Below, piece after piece: positions 19,890-26,596 of a stretch of 55,498 nt of DNA (within the stretch, counting starts at the first letter, position 1; each line of letters starts with the position of its first letter). Origin of the DNA: Pedobacter sp. ASV28 (GTDB lineage Bacteria > Bacteroidota > Bacteroidia > Sphingobacteriales > Sphingobacteriaceae); the NCBI RefSeq assembly GCF_016428855.1, contig NZ_JAELTN010000035.1:1-55498 (forward strand), given 5' to 3'. A program made the position numbers and the translations under genes. Below the pieces are notes generated by a model that made no database searches, was not told where the DNA came from, and saw only the letters and a list, made by a program, of their open reading frames with translations.

Positions 19890-20424
19890 TGGCTTTTTCA
19901 ATTTCGTCAATTAGCCTATTGGTATTTTTTTTATTTCGTCCCATTGATACTACTGAACTTCGTTTGTCAAGGTCGCAAATACTATTTACTAATACTCTTT
20001 TGTTGTCGAAAAGTATTGTGATCTGTTCGCCCCAACTTCCTGAAAAGAAACTCGGAAAAGTCTTTGCTTCTATAATTCTCTTGTTGGATGTAATAATTGT
20101 CCATTTAAGTTCTATCGAAACCTGATGGATTATTTTGTCGAGTTCATCTCTTGTCAAATTTGTTTCTGCAATTTTGAAGTTTAGTCTATTGCGTTGAAGT
20201 CTATAAAATAGAAGTCCAAGTATAAAAGGAATAATTGTAAACAAAAGCATTCCTCCATTAATCTCTTTTGAATTTCCATTCAACAAGTCTTTGAAATAAA
20301 GAAAAAGTGGTACAATTGGAATGAAAAAAAGAAAAAACACAATGCCATAATGTTCAAACTTTCCCCAAGCAGTAAGTTTTAATTTGTTTGTCTCGATGGA
20401 CTGGTCTATTTGTTGGTCAGTCAT
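19882..20424 (-). CDS. two-helix membrane protein, unknown function
   Basis: 180 residues. Two membrane helices at about 26-44 (YGIVFFLFFIPIVPLFLYF) and 60-76 (LLFTIIPFILGLLFY) are followed by a basic cytoplasmic domain of about 100 residues (LTRDELDKIIHQVSIELKWTIITSNKRIIEAKTFPSFFSGSWGEQITILFD). I do not recognise the family. Its TAA stop is formed by the core of the attC-like element G (CGCTAAC), so the coding unit runs exactly to the recombination-site core. The cores at 19881 and 20473 are 8 of 9 complementary. Confidence 0.72.
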   Translation of the reverse strand: MTDQQIDQSIETNKLKLTAWGKFEHYGIVFFLFFIPIVPLFLYFKDLLNGNSKEINGGMLLFTIIPFILGLLFYRLQRNRLNFKIAETNLTRDELDKIIHQVSIELKWTIITSNKRIIEAKTFPSFFSGSWGEQITILFDNKRVLVNSICDLDKRSSVVSMGRNKKNTNRLIDEIEKASR

Positions 20425-20472
20425 TTTAGGCTCACTTCAAATTTGTTGTTTGTTGTAACTTCTGGTAGGCTT

Positions 20473-20609
20473 GCCGCTAACGGTTTCGGAGCTATATGAA
20501 CTGGGGGATTTAGAAGCTCTCACTTTCAAGCTACTACAAATATAAATAAAAAGCACTAACGTTCAATCAAGCACGTCAGCCCACATTTCATAAACCCCAT
20601 GTTAGCGGT
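20473..20609 (-). repeat. attC-like element F
   Basis: 137 bp. Ends GCCGCTAAC (20473-20481) and GTTAGCGGT (20601-20609); the arms pair imperfectly (GGAGCTATATGAACT near 20487 against TTTCATAAACCCC near 20587). The block GCACGTCAGCCC at 20571-20582 is shared with element E. The GTTAGCGGT end is an exact inverted copy of ACCGCTAAC at 22538, on the far side of the AraC+SDR unit. Confidence 0.8.
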
Positions 20610-20636
20610 TCGTTGTTTTCTTGTATTTCGTAATAT

Positions 20637-21563
20637 TTATTTTATAAAACGATGTACTGCTTTGTCAGCGTTGTCTTGAAATGTAGAATTTCTTAAAGGA
20701 GCAAAAAAAGTACTTTGGTCTACCATGTCACCCGATAACTTACCCTTTTTACTAGCATAAAAAACACCACTTTTATAACGCTCATCTGAAATGCCATCTA
20801 CAAACCGTTTTGCACCTACTTCCAGCTTATGCACCATTTCCCCCATCAATGGGAATACAATGGGCATCATAAAATTCTTCAACATAAATTTCATGGCCGG
20901 AGGAAGATTATCCGGTGCAAGAGTTCCTTTTGTGTTCCCCGGGCTCACAACAACAAATTTGAGTTCAGGGTATTTTCTTGCCATCGATAACATCCACATG
21001 GTTGCTACATATTTAACGTATCCGTATGCTTGAGTGACATCAAATTTATTACCAAAATATGTTCCATCCAGAACAGCAGCAAACTCATCTACAGAAGAAG
21101 TCTTCATGGCGACTGGTTTCATTCCGAGCATCTTTACTCCCGGCACAGCTTCCGCACTGGGATATAATACTGCTTTTCTTAACTTATCATGTTTTATTAA
21201 TTCATCCACTAAAATTACATGACCTAAGATATTGGTAGCAGCCAATTCATTCATACCTGAAGGCGTAAGTTTTGCAGCCGTTTTCCCCACCATTCCACCT
21301 GCATTTAAAATTACTGCATCAATAGGTTCTTTTATTTTTTCTACCGCTTTTCTTACGGAATTTGCATCTGAAACGTCCCCAATAATAATTTCAAAAATCT
21401 TTTTCCCTGTTTGCGCCTCAAGGTCTTTTTTTGCTGCTTCGGCTTTCGCTTGGTTTCTACAAAAAAGAATTACCTTTTTTGTTTCTTTTTTCAAGGCTAA
21501 TTGTCGGGCAGTCTCTTTGCCAAGCCCAATATTTGCTCCGGTTATTAATATACTTTCGTTCAT
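20637..21563 (-). CDS. short-chain dehydrogenase/reductase
   Basis: 308 residues, classical SDR. The cofactor motif TGANIGLG is at 8-15, NAGG at 87-90, the catalytic pair Y180-x-x-x-K184 (AYGYVK), and PGNTKGTLAP follows, as in retinol-dehydrogenase-like SDRs. It oxidises or reduces a hydroxyl or keto group with NAD(P). Its own AraC regulator lies 99 bases upstream on the same strand, and the two are enclosed by one pair of exact 9-bp inverted cores (20601-20609 / 22538-22546). They therefore appear to have moved together as a two-gene, self-regulated cassette. Confidence 0.88.
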   Translation of the reverse strand: MNESILITGANIGLGKETARQLALKKETKKVILFCRNQAKAEAAKKDLEAQTGKKIFEIIIGDVSDANSVRKAVEKIKEPIDAVILNAGGMVGKTAAKLTPSGMNELAATNILGHVILVDELIKHDKLRKAVLYPSAEAVPGVKMLGMKPVAMKTSSVDEFAAVLDGTYFGNKFDVTQAYGYVKYVATMWMLSMARKYPELKFVVVSPGNTKGTLAPDNLPPAMKFMLKNFMMPIVFPLMGEMVHKLEVGAKRFVDGISDERYKSGVFYASKKGKLSGDMVDQSTFFAPLRNSTFQDNADKAVHRFIK

Positions 21564-21662
21564 TTTATCGTCTTTTATCAGTGAATATCATGAGGCAAAA
21601 ATGAAGCCTAAAATAAATTAAAACTTGGCTGTAAAGTTCAAAAACTGGTCAATTCGGTTCAA

Positions 21663-22496
21663 CTACTTCTTGCGATACTCAGAAGGGGTTTGATTAAACT
21701 TTTGTTTGAAGGTTTTTGTGAAATGTGAAGTGTCCTGAAACCCAACTTCGAAACAAATTTCTGATACAGATAACTCGGTTGATTGGAGGAGCTCAAGAGC
21801 CTTTTCCAATTTCTTTTCTTTAATATAATTGGCTGGCGTGTCACTAAATTGTGTTTCAAAATCTCTCTTAAAAGTTGAGAGACTTCTCCCCGTCAAACGG
21901 GCTAAATCCACAATAGAAATAGATGAGTATACATGTGCCTCTACTACCTCAAATAAACCTGCTTGTCTTGGATTAAATAAATGAGAGATTAAAGTAATGA
22001 TATTTTCTGCATTGTCTGTTTGCAACAGTAACAGGATGAGTTCTTTGATTTTTAATTTAAGCAAATCGTCTGTAACCAGGTTTGGGTTTTCAAAGTAAAA
22101 ATCAAGGTTTTGGATAAAATGGGTTATCACTCCTTGTTTTTCTATTTTCCTGATATATGGTTTGTGAGCATCGCTTTTTATGAAATTTGGAAATTCATTT
22201 TTGTATAATTCCTTCAAAATGTCCGGATATAAATGAACAGCATAAACTTCACAAGTCTTGTCAGGATGTTTTTGAATAGCGTTTGAGAAGTAGTTGCCAC
22301 ACCTAAGTAAAACGCTTTCCTCTGCTTGAATAGATAGATCATCAGTTGGAGAAGTTAAAGACATTTCCCCTTCTTTAAGGTAAGTAAAACAGGCTTCGTC
22401 TTGAAAAACTGAGCCAAGTCTGATTGGTGGCTTGATGATTATTTTTTCAATGGCACATTTATTATTGAGGTTAAAATATTTTCTGTCTATTATCAT
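21663..22496 (-). CDS. AraC-family transcriptional regulator (cassette-borne)
   Basis: 277 residues. The N-terminal cupin-like sensor (about 20-130, GEMSLTSPTDDLSIQAEESVLLRCGNYF) is followed by a double helix-turn-helix at about 190-275: IVDLARLTGRSLSTFKRDFETQF and VSEICFEVGFQDTSHFTKTFKQKFNQTPSEYRKK. Paralogous to the regulator at 6.6-7.4 kb. It is the first gene of the two-gene AraC+SDR unit and probably controls the SDR gene. The start ATG at 22496 lies about 40 bases inside the upstream core; a promoter in this leader has not been recognised. Confidence 0.87.
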   Translation of the reverse strand: MIIDRKYFNLNNKCAIEKIIIKPPIRLGSVFQDEACFTYLKEGEMSLTSPTDDLSIQAEESVLLRCGNYFSNAIQKHPDKTCEVYAVHLYPDILKELYKNEFPNFIKSDAHKPYIRKIEKQGVITHFIQNLDFYFENPNLVTDDLLKLKIKELILLLLQTDNAENIITLISHLFNPRQAGLFEVVEAHVYSSISIVDLARLTGRSLSTFKRDFETQFSDTPANYIKEKKLEKALELLQSTELSVSEICFEVGFQDTSHFTKTFKQKFNQTPSEYRKK

Positions 22497-22537
22497 TTTT
22501 TAGTGTTCGTGGCTTAATAGTCGTGGTGTCTTACATG

Positions 22538-22672
22538 ACCGCTAACGGTTCGGGCTTTGCGTTCGGGCTGGTTTCGGAGCACTAAACTGTCAACCGGCAC
22601 TAAACTTGAATAGAAGCACAAAGCTTCAAGTTTGCACGTCAGTCCGCCTGACGCAAAACCCGTGTTAGCTGC
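22538..22672 (-). repeat. attC-like element E
   Basis: 135 bp and the clearest of the series. Ends ACCGCTAAC (22538-22546) and GTTAGCTGC (22664-22672). Outer arm CGGGCTTTGCG (22551-22561) pairs with CGCAAAACCCG (22652-22662), with a GGTT spacer on one side and a single T on the other. The two cores differ from each other but match the far ends of the adjacent cassettes exactly. Loop motif TTTCGGAGCAC...CTGTCAA (22572-22593) recurs in element A. Confidence 0.85.
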
Positions 22673-23276
22673 TGGCATATTTTTCAATTTGTTCCTTTAA
22701 ATTATTTTTTACGTTTTCTTCCCATTCGTCTTTCAAAATACTCAATTTAATAGCGTCAATAACTTTTCCATCAGCATCTTTACTGAATTGTCTTAATATT
22801 CCTTCAACCTTACATCCAATACTTTTCATTGCGTTTATACTTCTTTCGTTTTTGCTGTTTGCTCCGAAACCTACTCTTATCATTTGTAGTTTGTCAAAGG
22901 CAAACTCTAAAAGAAGATATTTGCAGTTTTTGTTTAGTCCAGTTCCTTGAAATTTTTTTCCATACCAAGTAAACCCAATGTCAAGACGTTTAAATTCGTT
23001 AGAGATTTCGTAAAGTCGTGTCATTCCTACATATTCATTATTTCTTTTGTCAAAAACAATAAAAGGGTAATGATTTTTCTCTTTAAATAATCTTACTGCT
23101 GTGTCAAAGTAGGTGTCAAAATTTTCCTTTCCGTTTCCTCCATTAATATTGAACTTCCAAATTTCGGGTTCATTAATTGCAAAGTTTATTAGGTTTTCTT
23201 TGTCTGAAACACACAAAGGCCTTAATAAAACAAAGTCGTTTTCTAAAATATATTTTTCTGTAAAGTCAAAATTCAT
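22665..23276 (-). CDS. GNAT acetyltransferase, RimJ/RimL type
   Basis: 203 residues starting at MNFDFTEKYILEN; the frame opens three codons earlier at a TTG, which I reject. The N-terminus FVLLRPLCVSDKENLINFAINEPEIWKF and the core YPFIVFDKRNNEYVGMTRLYEIS, FKRLDIGFTWYGKKFQGTGLNKNCKYLLLEFAF, RVGFGANSKNERSINAMKSIGCKVEGILRQ identify a RimL-like acetyltransferase with acetyl-CoA loop FQGTGLN. It acetylates protein N-termini or small amines; the target is unknown. Its TAA stop (22665-22667) is inside the attC-like core, and its cassette ends are an exact 9-bp inverted pair. Confidence 0.88.
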   Translation of the reverse strand: MNFDFTEKYILENDFVLLRPLCVSDKENLINFAINEPEIWKFNINGGNGKENFDTYFDTAVRLFKEKNHYPFIVFDKRNNEYVGMTRLYEISNEFKRLDIGFTWYGKKFQGTGLNKNCKYLLLEFAFDKLQMIRVGFGANSKNERSINAMKSIGCKVEGILRQFSKDADGKVIDAIKLSILKDEWEENVKNNLKEQIEKYASS

Positions 23277-23310
23277 AATTGTCAATGTTAAGCGGTATTT
23301 TGGAATGCTT

Positions 23311-23445
23311 GCAGCTAACGTTTTGCAGGTTTAAGTTGAGTCTTATTACTTGCACAAATTATCCATATCATTAATCTAATAAATAGCTTCAAATTCCAGT
23401 GTTCTCACTTCGCCCGAGGCTTAACTTAAACCTGTTGTTATAGGC
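23311..23445 (-). repeat. attC-like element D
   Basis: 135 bp. Ends GCAGCTAAC (23311-23319) and GTTATAGGC (23437-23445), which are unlike each other. The arms are nearly perfect: AGGTTTAAGTTGAG (23327-23340) against CTTAACTTAAACCT (about 23420-23433). Spacers are GTTTTGC on one side and GTT on the other, again a difference of four bases. GTTATAGGC is 8 of 9 complementary to GCTTATAAC at 24004. Confidence 0.85.
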
Positions 23446-23453
23446 AGTAGTAT

Positions 23454-23984
23454 TTATTGTTCTTCTTTTCTACACTCACTCTCAATATTTATTGTTCCAA
23501 TGTTTTCTTGAAAAACTGGCGGTATATCGAAAGTCAAATATTGGTCTTTGCTAGCAATGTTAGTCCCTTTAACAAACTGATTGTTGGTAATTTCGACTTC
23601 GCCCGTAAACCAGCAGTCGCAGAAATTTACAAATTCTTTAAATTCATTGTTTTTAATAATAATTGGAGCGCCTATTTCATTGTGTCCGCCCGCTTCGAAA
23701 TCAAGATAATTATCAAAAACACAATCTTCAATAAGTAATCCTTTTTGGAAATATGAAAAGTTGAATACTGCGTTCTTAAAGTGGCAATTTTTAAAGGTCA
23801 CCGGCTTATCAAAATAGACCATTATACAAGTTAGGTTTTCAATATCGCAGCTCAAAATCGTTACTTCTTTATCCCAAATTTCTCCACCGTCTATACCCAA
23901 ATTTTCCAAAACTATTAAATCCGTCAATGGATTTCCATTTAGGAGAAGTGACGAGGCTATTTTCGGGTGTATTATCGTTTTCAT
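23454..23984 (-). CDS. pentapeptide-like right-handed beta-helix protein
   Basis: 176 residues with repeating short beta-strands, each carrying F/C/I at the inward positions: FKNCHFKNAVFNFSYFQKGLLIEDCVFDNYLDFEAGG, then IIIKNNEFKEFVNFCDCWFTGEVEITNNQFVKG. This A(D/N)LxX-like periodicity fits a pentapeptide-repeat or small parallel beta-helix fold. No catalytic residues are evident; it may act by binding. Such proteins include DNA-mimicking quinolone-protection factors, but nothing here shows that role. Single-gene cassette bounded by GTTATAGGC and GCTTATAAC (8 of 9 complementary). Confidence 0.7.
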   Translation of the reverse strand: MKTIIHPKIASSLLLNGNPLTDLIVLENLGIDGGEIWDKEVTILSCDIENLTCIMVYFDKPVTFKNCHFKNAVFNFSYFQKGLLIEDCVFDNYLDFEAGGHNEIGAPIIIKNNEFKEFVNFCDCWFTGEVEITNNQFVKGTNIASKDQYLTFDIPPVFQENIGTINIESECRKEEQ

Positions 23985-24003
23985 ATTAGTAGTTCAGACT
24001 ATT

Positions 24004-24115
24004 GCTTATAACGGTTCGGGTGTTGCCGAAGTTGGTGGGCTTGCATTAATTTTCTAGGCAATATAACAGGTTGAAGATGAATTTCCGCCAATTTTGTAAA
24101 ACCCTTGTTAAGTGC
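24004..24115 (-). repeat. attC-like element C
   Basis: 112 bp. Ends GCTTATAAC (24004-24012) and GTTAAGTGC (24107-24115). Arms GGGTGTTGCCGAAGTTGG (about 24018-24035) and CCAATTTTGTAAAACCC (about 24088-24104) pair imperfectly, with spacers GGTTC and TT. GTTAAGTGC is an exact inverted copy of GCACTTAAC at 25886, on the far side of two genes. Confidence 0.83.
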
Positions 24116-24135
24116 AGCTAGCCATTTCGTAGCCT

Positions 24136-25098
24136 TTAAAATCCGCTCGAATTTAAGTCTTCGAATAGATTCTCTTTTGTCATATTAGGAACATTACAAT
24201 ATTTAATGGCTACTCTAACTTTGTCTGAAAGTTCAAGATAGTCCTTAATTATGTCGCCTGTATAATCTCCGCCATGAACAATTGAACTTCTTGTGTTATA
24301 AAGTTTCTTAATTCGTTTATAGTTTTCTTTGAATTGTTCCTTGTTATCTGAAAGAATGATTGATAAATGCCTTGAAATAGTGTGCGCAATTTGCTCTTTA
24401 CCAAAGTTAAACAAACTTTCTAGGCAGGTTACTAAAGTTATGAAACGCAATCTTACGTCTGGAAGATCATAAACTACATTGAAATTTTTAATTGAAAGTT
24501 CAGTCAAATTATTAGTCTCATATTTTATAATCAATTCGTTGGATAATTTTTCCGCTTCCTCATCTGTTAATGTGTAATCGCCTCTTGAACCAATCGAAAT
24601 CCCTGTCTTTCTTAAACCAATTTGTCTTGTTTCTGAAGTGATATTGAAAAATTGAGAATATCGTATCTCTCCAATCTTGAAGAGTCTCATTTGCAACAAT
24701 AGGTCATTAGCAAAATCAAAAAAGGTCTTGAATTCTATGTGCTCAATTGTGGAATCCATTATGTCTCCAGTTATATCGAAATCTTTCAATTTATACAGCA
24801 GTAAGATTCCGGGGAACTCCATATGCATAATTTCTCCAAATGGAGGTGTATGTACAAGTGCATTATGTAGTTCGTGGGATATACCTTTAAATTCTCTACC
24901 AATCATTATTGTGAGTGGTCGTTCATTGCTCTTGGGAACGTTAAATATTTCAGAGAAATTAGCTTCAAGTTCTGTCTCGTCAATCCATTCGAATTCATAA
25001 CCTAACTTTTTGAGTGCTGGGTTTAATTTTAAAACAGTCCTATCCGCATTCAGAACAATGGCATACGATTTAAAAGTATATTTTCCTTCATTTATCAT
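24136..25098 (-). CDS. ApeA-like HEPN-domain protein
   Basis: 320 residues. The C-terminal region (about 215-295) fits the Apea-like HEPN family: FITLVTCLESLFNFGKEQIAHTISRHLSIILSDN, then YKRIKKLYNTRSSIVHGGDYTGDI. The R-x4-H motif (Arg270...His275, RSSIVHG) is the ribonuclease signature of HEPN proteins. The N-terminal 200 residues show no recognised domain. ApeA-type HEPN proteins can act in phage defence by degrading RNA, but many HEPN_Apea proteins are uncharacterised. It follows a PD-(D/E)XK-like gene, separated by a half-repeat, and both are enclosed by exactly complementary cores, so the two may be functionally paired. Confidence 0.72.
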   Translation of the reverse strand: MINEGKYTFKSYAIVLNADRTVLKLNPALKKLGYEFEWIDETELEANFSEIFNVPKSNERPLTIMIGREFKGISHELHNALVHTPPFGEIMHMEFPGILLLYKLKDFDITGDIMDSTIEHIEFKTFFDFANDLLLQMRLFKIGEIRYSQFFNITSETRQIGLRKTGISIGSRGDYTLTDEEAEKLSNELIIKYETNNLTELSIKNFNVVYDLPDVRLRFITLVTCLESLFNFGKEQIAHTISRHLSIILSDNKEQFKENYKRIKKLYNTRSSIVHGGDYTGDIIKDYLELSDKVRVAIKYCNVPNMTKENLFEDLNSSGF

Positions 25099-25103
25099 TT
25101 CTA

Positions 25104-25189
25104 GTTGTTATTAATATTTGCCAAGTTGGTATTGAATATTCATTATTAGTTTGGTGGTTAAAGATAAATTTCCTGCCAGTGTTAAATGC
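25104..25189 (-). repeat. half-decayed attC-like element B
   Basis: The right side keeps GTTAAATGC (25181-25189), 8 of 9 matching GTTAAGTGC of element C. The left side (25104-25125) has no TAAC core. The remaining sequence has only weak arm pairing. It is either a decayed element that once separated two single-gene cassettes or an internal remnant in a two-gene cassette. Confidence 0.4.
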
Positions 25190-25196
25190 AGTTATT

Positions 25197-25889
25197 TTAT
25201 ACTGTTTTAACTCGATTTATAGTATGTCGACTAAATGTAACACCTCCTATATTGAATAAATCAGATAGCACATTGATATGATATCTGCTTTGTAAATTCT
25301 TTATTATTTTATCAGCATGCTTATTTGATTTTCCTGAAACCATTAACGTAGTTGCAAGATGTCGTGAACCACTTCGATTTATTGTTCTAAGTAAGTTAGG
25401 CCTTAGTTCATTTACAACACCAATAAAATTAAAAAGCAATTCAGGGTAAGGATTGAAATTCTTGACTTCGCAAAATGAAACCAATTCCTTATTTTTAACA
25501 TAGTAATATTTCATTTTACTATCATAAAAGTCATCATCTTCAATAATTGAATCTGGCTTTATTATACAGATATCGGGTGTCGTAAATGTATCTATATTAT
25601 GATATGACTGTACATTGATATTATGTCTGATTTCAAAAACGAATTCTACTGTTCCGACTTGCCTTTTTACTTCAAAATACGAATAATTTGCTGGATTTCC
25701 AGCGGTTGTACATTTATAACAAAATTTGCTTTTTTGGAGGTTTTTAATTTCAACGTTATAGTCATTATTCTCATAAAACCTAACAATATTATTATAACAA
25801 GCCATTTCAAAAAAATCGCTAATTCGTTTAGAGTTATTGTAGATAGCTGAAAGATTTGTGCCATGAGGGTTATGCGCCCAGAGTTGCAC
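25197..25889 (-). CDS. putative PD-(D/E)XK nuclease-like protein
   Basis: Up to 230 residues. TPDICII (Asp106) followed about 35 residues later by CEVKNF (Glu141-Lys143) fits the PD...ExK metal site of restriction-endonuclease-like folds; Glu/Lys-rich strands (YFEVKRQVGTVEFVFEIRHN) precede it. Four cysteines near 57-60 (KFCYKCT) could bind a metal. The first in-frame start, GTG at 25889, lies inside the core of element A; the first in-frame ATG would be at residue 29 (MACYNN), yet coding-like sequence extends before it, so the true start is uncertain. The HEPN gene follows. The nuclease role is inferred from motif spacing only. Confidence 0.5.
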   Translation of the reverse strand: MQLWAHNPHGTNLSAIYNNSKRISDFFEMACYNNIVRFYENNDYNVEIKNLQKSKFCYKCTTAGNPANYSYFEVKRQVGTVEFVFEIRHNINVQSYHNIDTFTTPDICIIKPDSIIEDDDFYDSKMKYYYVKNKELVSFCEVKNFNPYPELLFNFIGVVNELRPNLLRTINRSGSRHLATTLMVSGKSNKHADKIIKNLQSRYHINVLSDLFNIGGVTFSRHTINRVKTV

Positions 25890-26023
25890 TTAACGTTTTG
25901 CAGCTTGCCGAAGGCGGAGCTTTCGGAGCACCACCCTGTCAAGCTAATACTAAATGTTTATTCGGAGCCAAAAAGTTTCTTCCACCACGTTCTCCCCGCT
26001 TTTTGCAAGGTGCTGTTATGCAC
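25886..26023 (-). repeat. attC-like element A (head of array)
   Basis: 138 bp. Ends GCACTTAAC (25886-25894) and GTTATGCAC (26015-26023), different from each other. Arms GCAGCTTGCCGAAGGCGG (about 25900-25917) and CCGCTTTTTGCAAGGTGC (about 25996-26013) pair imperfectly; spacers are GTTTT and T. Loop motif TTTCGGAGCAC at 25921 is shared with element E. The end of the 212-residue gene reads through the inner arm. Confidence 0.82.
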
Positions 26024-26596
26024 AGGATTTTTCATTTCTCGATGATATATGTTTAATGCTTTGTCAAAATGTTTAATGCTGAACCAATCTATGGTTGCTA
26101 AGTCAATAATCTCATTAGTTCGTTTAGTTCTCTTTAAATTTTCCAAGTCCTTCGGGTGAACTTCCTTTATTATAAGCTTGTCTTTATCTACCTCATTAAA
26201 ACCATAATAAATTGAAGTCGCATCCCATTCTATAAAACCAAAAGTTTTTTCTGTCGGCTTAATAAGTATAAATGGAAAGTCAGGTCGGTTTGAGTTTTTG
26301 TTGTATGCAGGTTTTCTGAAAATAAAACAGTCTGTAAGCGGAGCATAGTCGAATGTCTTTTCGTTGTCAAACCAAACCCAGGTGTCGGATGAATTTATTA
26401 AAGGTTTTGAATTTTCCTTGTCACTATAAATGGCAATTAGTCCAGCGTAGGACATCATTCTCCACTCGTCAATACTATGGATGTAAACACCATATTTTCC
26501 GTCAGCCGTTTCTGAAAAATAGTCGTCTGTCCAACCGCTTTTTTTATGGTCGGCAAGGAATGATGTGTCTATTTCCCAGTCTTTCGTGTTTGTCAT
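25958..26596 (-). CDS. hypothetical protein with attC-encoded C-terminus
   Basis: 212 residues, cytoplasmic, rich in aromatic residues (DTWVWFDNEKTFDYAPLTDCFIFRKPAYN; FGFIEWDATSIYYGFNEVDKDKLIIKEVHPKDL). No family recognised. The last 20 or so residues (HNSTLQKAGRTWWKKLFGSE) are encoded by the inner arm and loop of element A, so the protein ends inside the recombination element. This is the first gene of the array, 300 bases from the divergent valS. Upstream, GTGTATAAT at 26606-26614 is 7 of 9 complementary to the core GTTATGCAC, a probable cassette boundary. Confidence 0.65.
   Translation of the reverse strand: MTNTKDWEIDTSFLADHKKSGWTDDYFSETADGKYGVYIHSIDEWRMMSYAGLIAIYSDKENSKPLINSSDTWVWFDNEKTFDYAPLTDCFIFRKPAYNKNSNRPDFPFILIKPTEKTFGFIEWDATSIYYGFNEVDKDKLIIKEVHPKDLENLKRTKRTNEIIDLATIDWFSIKHFDKALNIYHREMKNPVHNSTLQKAGRTWWKKLFGSE

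Noticed and set aside
16995..26023. CRISPR array
   Set aside because: The repeats are 110 bp or longer, imperfect and spaced by genes, not short direct repeats with spacers; no cas genes.
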